NCBI GenBank assembly: GCA_001917895.1
Contig: MNEW01000041.1
Coordinates: 1-41,518, forward strand
DNA: 41,518 bases
DNA from: Actinobacteria bacterium 13_1_40CM_66_12
GTDB lineage: Bacteria; Chloroflexota; Dormibacteria; Dormibacterales; Dormibacteraceae
Direction: 5' to 3'
A program made the translations under genes and the position numbers. Positions 28,188 through 36,250 of this stretch are shown one piece after another. Numbering within the stretch: the stretch's first letter is position 1; every line of letters starts with the position of its first letter. Below the pieces are notes generated by a model that worked only from the letters and a program-made list of their open reading frames with translations, was not told the DNA's origin and ran no database searches.

Positions 28188-30169
28188 CCAACCTGCTGGC
28201 CGCGAAGCGCGCCGTCCTCAAGAACAACCGCTGGTTCGCGGTTTCGGCTCCGAACGGCGAGATGACCGCCGCGAGCCCAGACGGCCACGGGCTCTGGCAC
28301 GGCGATACTCGTGTGGTTTCGGAGTTCCACCTCCTGGTCGATGGACGCGAACCAGAGGCTGTCGATCTGAAGGGCTCGCCGGGTTCGCTCCAGTTCGAGG
28401 TAGCGACCGGCGATCTGCGCATCACGCGGGAGCGCTATGTCGACGAGGGCTTGCACGAGCGCATCACGATCACGAACGGTTCCTCGTCCGCGGTGCACAA
28501 CACCATTGCTTTCGACTTTGGCGTCGACCAGGCGGCGATGCTCGCTGTCCGCGGCATCGTTCGCATGTCTCCGGCCTCACCAGGCCAGGCGGTTGAGATC
28601 AGGGTCTATCCAGGCGGCCCCCGGCGAGATCAGGCCGTCCGGGTCCTCGAAGGGGTCCGGGTCCTCGAAGGGGATGGGCAGCCGATCGACCTGGGCCCGG
28701 GCGAGTCCCTCAGCTTCCTCGTTGATGCGCCGGTGGAGGGTAGCGCAAAGCACTCCGACTTCGACGCGGGCCTCGGCCGTGTTCGCGATTCGTATCGGTC
28801 CTGGGCCGCGGACTGCGCGACTTTCGAGACCGACAACACGCTGCTCAACGAACTATTGGGGCAGAGCCGCGACGACATGCGCATGCTGCTCGACACCTAC
28901 CCGACGGGCATCTACCCGACCGGCGGCATGCCATGGTTCGCGGTGCCATTTGGCCGCGACGCGCTGTTCACGTCGTCCTTCACTCTGCCGATGAACCCGG
29001 ACGTGGCGCGGGGCGCGCTGCGGTTCCTGGCGCAGCACCAGGGCCGGCGGGTCGACCCGAGGACCGAAGAGGAGCCGGGCAAGATCCTGCACGAGGTCCG
29101 CGACGGCGAGGTCGTGGAGCGCGGGCTGTGGCCTCACATCCTCTACGGGACCGTTGATGCGACCCCGCTCTTTCTCTCCGTCCTCGCCGAGACGCTCGAC
29201 TGGACGGGCGATACGGCCTTGTTCGATGAGCTATGGCCCGCCGCGGAGGCGGCGCTCGCGTGGTGCGGGTCGTATGGCGACAAGGACGGCGACGGCTACC
29301 TCGAATACGGCATCGGTGTGGAAGCGCGCAACGAGGGCTGGAAGGATTCGAACGACTCGCTGACGAACGTGGATGGCACGGACGTGCTTCGCCCGGCCGC
29401 GCTGTGCGAGGTGCAGGGATATCTGTATCGCGCGCTGTTAGGGATGGCGCGCAAACGTCCGGAGCTCGCTTCACGAGCCGCCGACCTGAAGGACCGCTTC
29501 GGCCGCGACTTCTGGATGCCCCGCGAGAGTTTTGTCGCCCAGGCGCTCGATGGGCGCAAGCGACGAGTGGAAGCGATCACGTCCAACCCAGGCCACTGCC
29601 TGTGGACCAGGATCCTGCCGCCCGCGCGCGCTCGCGCCGTCGCGGAGCGGCTGGTCTCGCCGGAGCTGTTCTCCGGTTGGGGGATCCGCACACTGTCCAC
29701 GCGTGCGATCAACTACGACCCGCGCAGCTATCACAACGGGTCGGTGTGGCCGCACGACAGCGCCATCGCCGCCGCAGGGCTGCGCACGTCGGGCTTTCCC
29801 GCCGAAGCCGAGATGGTGGCGCGGGCCATTTTGGAATCAGGCATGGCGTACTCGGATCGCCGGCTGCCAGAGCTTTTCTCAGGCGCCGACCGGGTGCCTG
29901 GAAGGCTTCCGGAAGACTACGAAGCCAGCTGCCGCCCGCAGAACTGGGGCGCCGCATCCGCGTTCCAGATGATCCATTCGCTGCTGGGGCTCGAGGCCGA
30001 CGCGATGCGCGGCGTGCTGAAAATCGCGCCGGTGGAAACCGGGTTGTGGAAGCGCATCGAAGTCAACGGCCTGCAATTCGGTGGGCATCGGCTGGACTTC
30101 TCGGTCGACAGCGGGCGCGTCAAGGTCGGCGTGGTGCCGCATGGCGTAAGGGTCGAGATCGGCACGTAA
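28106..30169 (+). CDS. Glycogen debranching enzyme (amylo-alpha-1,6-glucosidase type)
   Basis: 687 residues. The N-terminal beta-sandwich (VLKNNRWFAVSAPNGEM, GLWHGDTRVVSEFHLLVDGR) is the bacterial GDE N-terminal domain. The C-terminal (alpha/alpha)6 barrel carries TGGMPWFAVPFGRDALFTSS, DKDGDGYLEYG, GWKDSNDS and HNGSVWPHDSAI, as in amylo-alpha-1,6-glucosidases of GH63/GH133 type. It would remove branch points from the glucan made by GlgE and GlgB. GTG 28106 is the only in-frame start before the conserved region, giving an 82-nt overlap with the sensor-dehydrogenase gene. The sequence contains a perfect 18-nt tandem duplication. It appears complete. Confidence 0.9.
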   Translation: MDRLFSRLEAGLRRRRADFAAPGAHVLTNLLAAKRAVLKNNRWFAVSAPNGEMTAASPDGHGLWHGDTRVVSEFHLLVDGREPEAVDLKGSPGSLQFEVATGDLRITRERYVDEGLHERITITNGSSSAVHNTIAFDFGVDQAAMLAVRGIVRMSPASPGQAVEIRVYPGGPRRDQAVRVLEGVRVLEGDGQPIDLGPGESLSFLVDAPVEGSAKHSDFDAGLGRVRDSYRSWAADCATFETDNTLLNELLGQSRDDMRMLLDTYPTGIYPTGGMPWFAVPFGRDALFTSSFTLPMNPDVARGALRFLAQHQGRRVDPRTEEEPGKILHEVRDGEVVERGLWPHILYGTVDATPLFLSVLAETLDWTGDTALFDELWPAAEAALAWCGSYGDKDGDGYLEYGIGVEARNEGWKDSNDSLTNVDGTDVLRPAALCEVQGYLYRALLGMARKRPELASRAADLKDRFGRDFWMPRESFVAQALDGRKRRVEAITSNPGHCLWTRILPPARARAVAERLVSPELFSGWGIRTLSTRAINYDPRSYHNGSVWPHDSAIAAAGLRTSGFPAEAEMVARAILESGMAYSDRRLPELFSGADRVPGRLPEDYEASCRPQNWGAASAFQMIHSLLGLEADAMRGVLKIAPVETGLWKRIEVNGLQFGGHRLDFSVDSGRVKVGVVPHGVRVEIGT
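28637..28673 (+). repeat. 18-bp tandem duplication in the debranching enzyme gene
   Basis: GTCCGGGTCCTCGAAGGG occurs twice head to tail (28637-28654 and 28655-28672), encoding VRVLEG twice. The copies are identical, so the duplication is recent or under conversion. It is in frame and lies in the N-terminal domain, away from the catalytic barrel. Confidence 0.9.
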
Positions 30170-30266
30170 CAGACGACGAGAAGACTGGGAAAAGGGTGTA
30201 GGCGCGGGTCCGCAGGCGGTACGCACGCGGGAGTTTGGGCCCCGCGAAATTAACACCAACGTTTTC

Positions 30267-30295
30267 TTGACTCTCCAAACATCTGTTCGTACAAT
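30267..30295 (+). promoter_or_regulatory. Strong promoter of the HNH gene (leaderless)
   Basis: TTGACT (30267-30272), a 17-nt spacer and TACAAT (30290-30295) form the best sigma-70-type promoter of the window. The -10 ends 6 nt before the ATG at 30302, so transcription would start at the first base of the start codon. Confidence 0.75.
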
Positions 30296-30301
30296 CTCAT
30301 C

Positions 30302-31444
30302 ATGGAGAGTGGGGTGGGGGGTAGTGCACCTAGAGCCGGCGAGGAGATCGCTACTGAGCTGATCCGCCGGCGTCAGAAGATCAACCAGGACGAGCTCGAG
30401 TTCTCGGTCCTCGCCGCCGCGTTCGCGCAGACCGATGAGTACGACTGGCAGGGCTTTGATAGCCCGATCTCGTGGATCAAGGCCAATTGCCACATGAGTG
30501 GCGGAGCTGCCGGTGATCGCATTTGCGTCGGCGAACAGTTGGCGAGTCTGGACCAGAGCTCGTCAGCGATGGCAAATGGCGAGATTGGCTTCGCCCATTT
30601 CGCCCTGATCGCCCGCACATCAGCCGCTGTGGGCGAGCGTCTTGATCAAACCGGGCTGCTGAGGCAAGCTCGCAAGCACACCATCGCTCGCTTTCATGAC
30701 GACTGCTACCACGCTCGCCACGCGGCCGACCCCAAGGGTTGTGCCGCTGAAGAAGCCCAGAACGTGGAGGCGCGCAGCCTCAAAATCTCCGACGGCGACG
30801 AAGGTACGGTCTACTTCAACGGCTACCTCGACAAGGTCGGCGGTGCCGCCGTGCGGTCTGCGCTCGAGCCTTTGGCCAAGCGCGCGGGCAAAGGCGATGA
30901 CCGGACTCGCGACACGCGCATGGCTGACGCTCTGGTCGACCTCTCTATGCGTGCGCTCGACAACGGCCTGGTGCCGCAGCGTGCGCATCTGCAGGTCACA
31001 GCCTCGCTGGAGACTCTGCTCGGCTTGCCTGGCGTCCCCGGGGCGAACATGGAGCTCTCACTGCCGATCTCGGCCAAGGCCGTTGAGAGAATCGCGTGCG
31101 ACTGTGCAGTGACGCGCATCATCCTAGGCTCCGACTCAACGGTTATCGACGTCGGGCGCGCCAAGCGGACGATCTCCGGACCCCAACGCAAAGCGCTCAA
31201 AGTCCGCGACGGTGGCTGCACCTGGCCTGGATGCGACCGGCCGGTGAGCATGACCGAAGGCCACCACCTTGTGCACTGGATCCATAACGGCCCCGGCGAC
31301 CTTCCGAACCTCACCCTTCTCTGCTACCGGCATCACTGGATGGTGCACGAGGGCGGCTGGCAGATCGTGCGCACCGATGACGCGCGGATGCTCACGATTC
31401 CGCCGCAGACTGGATTCGAACGCCTTCCGCGCGGGCCGGATTAG
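30302..31444 (+). CDS. DUF222 / HNH endonuclease domain protein
   Basis: 380 residues. The DUF222 helical region makes up the first ~270 residues (RRRQKINQDELEFSVLAAAF onward), and the C-terminus has an HNH nuclease: CTWPGCDRPVSMTEGHHLVH, then NGPGDLPNLTLLCYRHHWMVH with the His/Asn/His pattern and Cys pairs for zinc. Such genes are numerous in actinobacteria and some Chloroflexota-side lineages, often in many copies per genome, and have been linked with mobile or intron-associated nucleases; no function is proven here. It has its own promoter and shares overlapping stop codons with the converging antiporter gene. Confidence 0.9.
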   Translation: MESGVGGSAPRAGEEIATELIRRRQKINQDELEFSVLAAAFAQTDEYDWQGFDSPISWIKANCHMSGGAAGDRICVGEQLASLDQSSSAMANGEIGFAHFALIARTSAAVGERLDQTGLLRQARKHTIARFHDDCYHARHAADPKGCAAEEAQNVEARSLKISDGDEGTVYFNGYLDKVGGAAVRSALEPLAKRAGKGDDRTRDTRMADALVDLSMRALDNGLVPQRAHLQVTASLETLLGLPGVPGANMELSLPISAKAVERIACDCAVTRIILGSDSTVIDVGRAKRTISGPQRKALKVRDGGCTWPGCDRPVSMTEGHHLVHWIHNGPGDLPNLTLLCYRHHWMVHEGGWQIVRTDDARMLTIPPQTGFERLPRGPD

Positions 31445-32543
31445 GCGGCCACGGCGGCCGGGCGCTTTCCCATCCGAACCATAACGGCGGATGCCGCGAT
31501 GGTCAGCACGACCGTCGTCAGCATGGCTGTGAACAGCGCTGAAGAGATCAGTCCCCGGGCGAGGAGGATGCCCGCGAGAACGAAGCTGAACTCCCCCACC
31601 TGGCCGAGGCCGATGCCCAGCTGCCAGTGGCGGACGTCGGGCAGGCGGGCAAGCCGGCTCAGGCCGGCGGCGGGAAGCGCTTTGGCGACGACGACGGCTC
31701 CGACGAGAAAACCGATCCAGGGCAGTGCGCGGGGGAGCGCTCCAGGATCGATGAGGCTGCCCAGGAGCACGAAGAACAGCACCGCGAACAGGTCAAAGCC
31801 GCCAGCGCGAGCGGGACGTCGAAGTACCTTGCGCCAAGTCCCGCCAGCGCCAGGCCGCTGCCGACCGACAGCATCAGAAACAAATCGTGCTCGGCATTGA
31901 TGGCATGGAGCAGCCTTGGCAGCACCCACGCGGCGGCGACGACCACGAGTAAGTAGCCGACGATACCGCCGGCTGCCTCGAGCGGCGGCCGGGAGCCGAG
32001 GCCGAAAATGGCGATCACCAGCAGCGCGAGAGCAACCCCGATCATGTCCTGCATCACGCTCCAGCTGAGCAGCGCTTCATCGGTCCCCTGATTCGTGGTG
32101 CGGCGCCTGCTCCGAGTGATGTTGACGACGACGACGCTCGACGACATCGCGACCGACAGGCCGACCAGCACCGCGCCGCTGAAGGCCAGCCCGAGCGCGA
32201 GCGCTGTCCCGCCCACGACCAGCGTGGTCAAGAAGACCTGCACAGGGGCTGTCCACAACACGGCGCTCCGATTGCGTATCAGCCGCACCGGATCGATCTC
32301 GATGCCGACCTCGAAAAGGAGCAGCACCACCCCAACATCAGCAAGCACCTGGAGCTGGCGGCGATCCGCCACATAACCAGGCGTGAACGGCGAAACGATG
32401 AGGCCGACCACGAGGTACCCGAGCACCGCGGGAAGGCCGATCCGGCGCGCCAGCCAGCCTGCCGCCACCGCAAGCAGGAGCAGAAGGCCGATCTCCAGAA
32501 CCGCCGGCGCCGTCTCAGGGACAGCCTGCACTGTCATCACCAT
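31441..32543 (-). pseudogene. CPA2 cation:proton antiporter, deleted and frameshifted
   Basis: Kef/NhaP-like membrane antiporter of the CPA2 family. The first frame (32543 to about 31820) gives about eight hydrophobic segments with PAVLGYLVVGLIVSPFTPGY, DVGVVLLLFEVGIE and VGLSVAMSSSVVVV. It ends at FDVPLALAA. The second frame picks up at FDLFAVLFFVLLGSLIDPGA and runs through GLGQVGEFSFVLAGI to TAA at 31441. Relatives have about 25 residues between these two points (the AGL...E... loop before PF-DL). Their loss plus the frame change fits a deletion of about 75 nt around 31810-31820. No C-terminal TrkA domain is present. ATG 32543 or 32537 is the start. Broken as given; real mutation or assembly error. 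Confidence 0.85.
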
Positions 32544-32554
32544 TCGGCTGATCC

Positions 32555-32560
32555 TATCCT
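32555..32560 (+). promoter_or_regulatory. -10 hexamer of the ohr gene (leaderless)
   Basis: TATCCT ends 6 nt before the ATG at 32567. A CTGTCA stretch 18 nt upstream may be the -35. The region is only 23 nt wide between the divergent antiporter and ohr, so the -35 lies within the antiporter's first codons. Confidence 0.45.
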
Positions 32561-32566
32561 TCGTTT

Positions 32567-33019
32567 ATGAGCACCACGCCGAGTCAATCCGTTCGCGTCC
32601 TGTACACGGCAGAGGCCACGGCGACCGGTGGACGCAAGGGCCACGGGCGCACCAGCGACGGCCGCGTCGACGTCGACTTCTCTTCCCCCACCGAGATGGG
32701 CGGCGATGGAGGTCCAGGCACCAACCCCGAGCAGCTCTTCGCCACCGGGTTTGCCGCCTGTTTTCAGAACGCGATGATGAGCATCGCCCGGCGCAAGAAC
32801 ATCTCGGGGGTCGACGACTCGATCGTCACCGCGAGGATCGGGATCGGACCGATCGAGAACCGCTTCGGCCTCACCGCCGAGCTCGACGTCAGGCTGCCTT
32901 CGATCCACGACCGGGCGGTCGCGGAGGAGCTGGTCGCGGGAGCGGACAAGCGATGCCCTTACACGAACGCCGTACGCGGCAACATCGACGTCGCGATAAG
33001 GATCCTGGAGCCGAGCTAA
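32567..33019 (+). CDS. ohr: Organic hydroperoxide resistance protein (Ohr/OsmC)
   Basis: 150-residue thiol peroxidase that reduces organic hydroperoxides, normally with lipoyl partners. The two reactive cysteines are visible: C65 in GFAACFQNAM and C130 in KRCPYTNAVRGNIDV, the Ohr rather than the OsmC pattern. N-terminal VLYTAEATATGGRKGHGRTS and the PGTNPEQLFATG motif are typical. The length matches the family. No OhrR regulator gene is adjacent. It appears intact and has its own leaderless promoter. Confidence 0.93.
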   Translation: MSTTPSQSVRVLYTAEATATGGRKGHGRTSDGRVDVDFSSPTEMGGDGGPGTNPEQLFATGFAACFQNAMMSIARRKNISGVDDSIVTARIGIGPIENRFGLTAELDVRLPSIHDRAVAEELVAGADKRCPYTNAVRGNIDVAIRILEPS

Positions 33020-33022
33020 CCG

Positions 33023-33184
33023 TTAGCCCCCGTGCGTATGCGGGTGCGGCAGGGTTTGCTTGAGCTCGATGTTCTGGCAGCTGTAGCAGATGGCGGCCGG
33101 GCACCCAGGCTCCTGGCAGAAAGCGCAAACATCGATCTCCCGGTTGCAGCCCTTGCACTTTTCTTTGGCGGCGGTATCGGTCAT
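33023..33184 (-). CDS. Small Cys-rich putative zinc-ribbon protein
   Basis: 53 residues with four Cys-containing modules: CKGC, CAFC, a single Cys in EPGCPA, and CYSC, then a His-rich tail HPHTHGG. Spacing suits one or two structural zinc sites, or a metal-storage role with the tail. The ATG at 33184 overlaps the TGA stop of the rhodanese-CBS gene by 4 nt, so it is translated with that gene. It was not among obvious long frames because of its size; the coupling and the codon usage make it a real gene. Function unknown; sulfur or metal handling with the rhodanese is a reasonable guess. Confidence 0.7.
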   Translation of the reverse strand: MTDTAAKEKCKGCNREIDVCAFCQEPGCPAAICYSCQNIELKQTLPHPHTHGG

Positions 33185-33870
33185 TTGTCCTTCTCCAGCG
33201 CGGCCGCTACGTCCTCCTGCAGAAGCAGGCCGACGAGCCTCCCGTCAGAAGTGCTTATCACTGAGCTCTCGAGCTTGTGATCGACCATCTTGTGGAGCAT
33301 CTCGTGGAGTGCGACGAACGTCCTGAAGGTGCTGGGCCCCGGCCGCATTGCCTGCTCGATCAGAAGCTCGGGATCTTTCTCCAGCTCCTTGGCGCGGAGC
33401 AAGCCGAACACCACTCGCGAGGCGTTGACCACCACGACCGCATCCCATCCTTGCGCGCGAACCCGCGCCTTTACATCCCCAAGCTTCTCGGTCAAGGCGC
33501 AGGTGGGCACGTCCTTTCGCGCAACATCGCCCGCGCGTGGATGCTGCGCATTGGTGCCTTCGGTGGGCAGGCCGGCCGACATCCAGTCGTTCTTGCCGTC
33601 GACATAGTCGTAAACCTCGCTGAACCCGAGGCTCTCGAGCCGCCACGCGGCCCTGGGCGACATGTCTCAAGCCGTATCCCAGCAGTACACGATCACGGGC
33701 CTATCGCCGTCCAGAACGGTGCGCGCGTCTGAGTCGATTTTCCTCAAAGGCACGTGGATCGCCCCGGGGAGATGGTCCTCTTCGTACTCGGGGCTGGGCA
33801 GCACCTCGACCAGCTGTGCACCGGCCGCGACCAGCTTGCGAACCTCTTCACGCCGAATCTCTTTAGGCAT
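33181..33870 (-). CDS. Rhodanese-CBS protein with in-frame TGA (candidate selenocysteine or nonsense)
   Basis: Read through its internal TGA, this is one 229-residue protein: a rhodanese domain (residues ~5-105: LVEVLPSPEYEEDHLPGAIH, catalytic-type Cys63 in VIVYCWDTA, then MSPRAAWRLESLGFSEVYDY) followed by two CBS repeats (ARKDVPTCALTEKLGDV..., LESSVISTSDGRLVGLL). Codon 68 (33667-33669) is TGA, and relatives as I recall them have Cys there (CxxxxCDMSPRAAW). A 7-bp hairpin with loop GUG lies 20 nt behind the TGA. The options are selenocysteine, a sense-to-stop mutation, a sequencing error, or two separately translated halves (an ATG follows the TGA by 3 nt). ATG 33870 is the start. Confidence 0.7.
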
Positions 33871-33903
33871 CCTGGATCCTCACCACTCTATTCTCGTGGC
33901 CAG

Positions 33904-34752
33904 ATGATGCTTTCGATCGGCGACCTGGTCGTCGACGTCACGATCGTGCCGGAGGGGCCCCTACGCGTCGACGACGACAATCCATCCCGCATCCGGATCG
34001 GCGGCGGCGGCCAGGCCGCCAACTTCTGCGCCTGGACCGCATCGTTGGGTGAGCCGGCGCGATTGATCACCAGGGTGGGCGATGACGACAACGGCCACCG
34101 CCTTGTGGCGGAGCTCCGGGCGATCGGCGTGGAGGTGCGGCCGGTATATGCACCCGAGCCCACCGGGGTGATCGCGGTCCTCGTCGATCCCGGAGGCAAG
34201 CGCACCATGGCCACCCAGCGGGGGGCGAGCACCGGCCTCCGCGCGGAGGACTTGCGCGAAGAATGGTTTCAGGACGTGCGCCTCATCCACGTGCCCGCAT
34301 ATTCCTTGTTCGTGGAGCCCATCGCCTCGGCCGCCAGAGCCGCCATCGAGCTGGTCCGGCGTGAGGGCGGAGTCCTCTCCATCGACCTCTCGTCAGCCGC
34401 CGGCCTGAAGGAATACGGCGGGGCCCGCATGGCCGGGGAGCTGTCGCGCCTGCGGCCGGACCTGCTGTTTGCGACCCAGCCAGAGGCCGAAGCGCTCGGC
34501 GTTCCGATGGAAGACCTCGAGCGCCTGGCGAAGGTGCCGATCATCAAGCTGGGCGCTGCGGGCTGCAGCGTGTTCGGCGACGTCGTCCCCGCGCCGCGCA
34601 CGAAAGGCATCGACCCCACAGGAGCCGGCGACGCTTTCGCCGCGTCCTTCTGCGTCTCCTATCTCAACGGCGCCCCGCACATCAATGCGGCGCGCAAAGC
34701 CGTGGAGATGGCTTCGCACGCCGCTGCAAAAGTGGGTGCGCGACCCAAATGA
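33904..34752 (+). CDS. psuK: PfkB-family carbohydrate kinase, probable pseudouridine kinase
   Basis: 282-residue ribokinase-fold kinase. The N-terminal sugar-binding GGGGQAANFCAWTASLG and the C-terminal DPTGAGDAFAASF, with catalytic Asp about residue 243, are the two PfkB signatures. ATG 33904 or 33907 both fit. The stop overlaps psuG by ATGA, and this pairing is the main reason to call it pseudouridine kinase, which makes pseudouridine 5'-phosphate; the kinase sequence alone would allow another nucleoside or sugar. A TATTCT hexamer lies at 33889-33894. It is divergent from the rhodanese gene. Confidence 0.85.
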   Translation: MMLSIGDLVVDVTIVPEGPLRVDDDNPSRIRIGGGGQAANFCAWTASLGEPARLITRVGDDDNGHRLVAELRAIGVEVRPVYAPEPTGVIAVLVDPGGKRTMATQRGASTGLRAEDLREEWFQDVRLIHVPAYSLFVEPIASAARAAIELVRREGGVLSIDLSSAAGLKEYGGARMAGELSRLRPDLLFATQPEAEALGVPMEDLERLAKVPIIKLGAAGCSVFGDVVPAPRTKGIDPTGAGDAFAASFCVSYLNGAPHINAARKAVEMASHAAAKVGARPK

Positions 34753-35642
34753 GCGACCTGCTCCGCGTTTCGAACGAGGTCGCCGACGCGCTCGCGCACG
34801 GTCACCCTGTGGTGGCGCTCGAGACGTCCATCGTCGGCCAGGGCCTTCCGCATCCGCACAACCTGCGCGCGGCGCGCGAAAGCGAAGCCGCGATCCGCCA
34901 GGAAGGCGCGGTCCCCGCGAGCGTGGCCGTGCTCGGCGGCCGCCTGCACGTCGGCCTCACCGATGCCGAGCTGGAACGCATTGCCGCCGGCGCGGTCAAG
35001 GTGAGCTCACGCGACCTGGGCTGGGCGATCGCTCTGCGACAGGCGGGGGCGACCACCGTGGCGGCGACCATGCGGGCCGCGACGATGGCGGGCGTCCGAT
35101 TCTTCGCCACGGGCGGAATCGGAGGGGTGCATCGCGGCCACCCGGAGGACGTGTCCGCGGACCTGATGGAGCTGAGCCGGACGCCGACGGCGGTCTTCTG
35201 CGCCGGCGCCAAGATCATCCTCGACCTGCCGCTGACGCTCGAGCGGCTGGAAAGCTTCGGCGTCCCGGTGCTCGGCTACGGCACCGACGAATTTCCCGCC
35301 TTCTACTCCAAGCACAGCGGCTGTCCGGTCAGCGCGCGAGTCGACAAGCCAGTCGACGTTGCCCGCGTGCTGCAGGCATCGTGGGCGACCGGCACTCGCG
35401 GCGTCGTGATCGCCGTACCGCCGCCTGCCGAGCTCGAAGGCGCGGAGGAGCTCGTGCAGCGCGCCGTTCGCGAGCTCGCGGACGTCAGCGGACCCGATCT
35501 GACACCGCGCCTGCTGGCCCGGGTCGCCGAGCTGTCGAACGGCAAATCCCTCGACTTGAACGTCGACCTCGTCGTCAACAACGCCCGGGTGGCGGCACGG
35601 GTGGCCTCGGCTTTTTCAGGACTACGAAAAGGAAGCAGCTAG
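34749..35642 (+). CDS. psuG: Pseudouridine-5'-phosphate glycosidase
   Basis: 297 residues. PsuG splits pseudouridine 5'-phosphate to uracil and ribose 5-phosphate, using Mn. Recognisable blocks are VVALETSIVGQGLPHPHN near the N-terminus with the catalytic Glu, KVSSRDLGWAIALR with the Lys that forms the Schiff base, FFATGGIGGVHRG, and DEFPAFYSKHSG. The length fits the family (about 300-312). It is translationally coupled to the kinase, giving a complete pseudouridine degradation module. It appears intact. Confidence 0.95.
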   Translation: MSDLLRVSNEVADALAHGHPVVALETSIVGQGLPHPHNLRAARESEAAIRQEGAVPASVAVLGGRLHVGLTDAELERIAAGAVKVSSRDLGWAIALRQAGATTVAATMRAATMAGVRFFATGGIGGVHRGHPEDVSADLMELSRTPTAVFCAGAKIILDLPLTLERLESFGVPVLGYGTDEFPAFYSKHSGCPVSARVDKPVDVARVLQASWATGTRGVVIAVPPPAELEGAEELVQRAVRELADVSGPDLTPRLLARVAELSNGKSLDLNVDLVVNNARVAARVASAFSGLRKGSS

Positions 35643-35647
35643 CGGAG

Positions 35648-36010
35648 CTAGCGCGGGGTCTTGAGGAGGCACCAGGCCTTCGCGATTCGTGTCAGCTCCG
35701 CGGCGCCTGCGTTCACCTCCGCAATGTCAGCGAAACGTATGAAGCGCGCGTTGGGACCGCTGCCCTCGAGGTGTGGAAATTTGCCGGGGATCTTAGCCCC
35801 GTTGTTGAACATCAAGTTGATGTTCTTCTTCGTCACCTGCACGAAGCTCACCAGGTCTCCTTCGTAGCCGAGCAGCAAGCTCCCGTACTTGATGTAGTCC
35901 TTCATCCGTGGGTCTGCGGAGAGAAGGATCTCCCGCACCCGGCGCATGGCCGTCTCGTTGGGCAGCTTCTTGGCCGCGAACCACCGCTCGACCTCGGGAT
36001 TCGCTTTCAA
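35648..36010 (-). CDS. DUF1801 domain protein
   Basis: About 120 residues of the DUF1801/YdhG-like family. The conserved helices ADPRMKDYIKYGSLLLGYEG and NINLMFNNGAKIPGKFPHLE are followed by FADIAEV. Function is not established for the family. The start is TTG 36010, poorly supported, since no ATG or GTG is available in this frame; a TAGACT hexamer lies 9 nt upstream at 36020-36025. Its end is only 5 nt from the psuG stop, converging. The 240 nt upstream, to 36250, hold no gene I can support. Confidence 0.75.
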   Translation of the reverse strand: MKANPEVERWFAAKKLPNETAMRRVREILLSADPRMKDYIKYGSLLLGYEGDLVSFVQVTKKNINLMFNNGAKIPGKFPHLEGSGPNARFIRFADIAEVNAGAAELTRIAKAWCLLKTPR

Positions 36011-36250
36011 CTCGCACCGAGTCTAGAGTTCGCGGAGACCTTTTGGCACAGCTCTGGTCTACCGTCTCCAACCAGAAACCTTGGAGAGCACCGCCCCTCC
36101 GACCCCGAGGTCGGGCTGCTCATCTTTCCAGGCCTCGGTTCCAGCAGATCGGAATGCTGCGGGCGCTCGGCTATCGCCGCTCGCTCGTGCAGCGGTCGTC
36201 CTTGATGGAGTCGATTGCAGCACGCGGGTCAAGAGGCGGAGGATGAGTTG

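Noticed and set aside
36011..36250. Gap between DUF1801 and the HELCEAVTDP gene examined for a small gene or RNA
   Set aside because: Only a short GACC-CCGA-GGTC dyad and scattered stops; nothing supportable.
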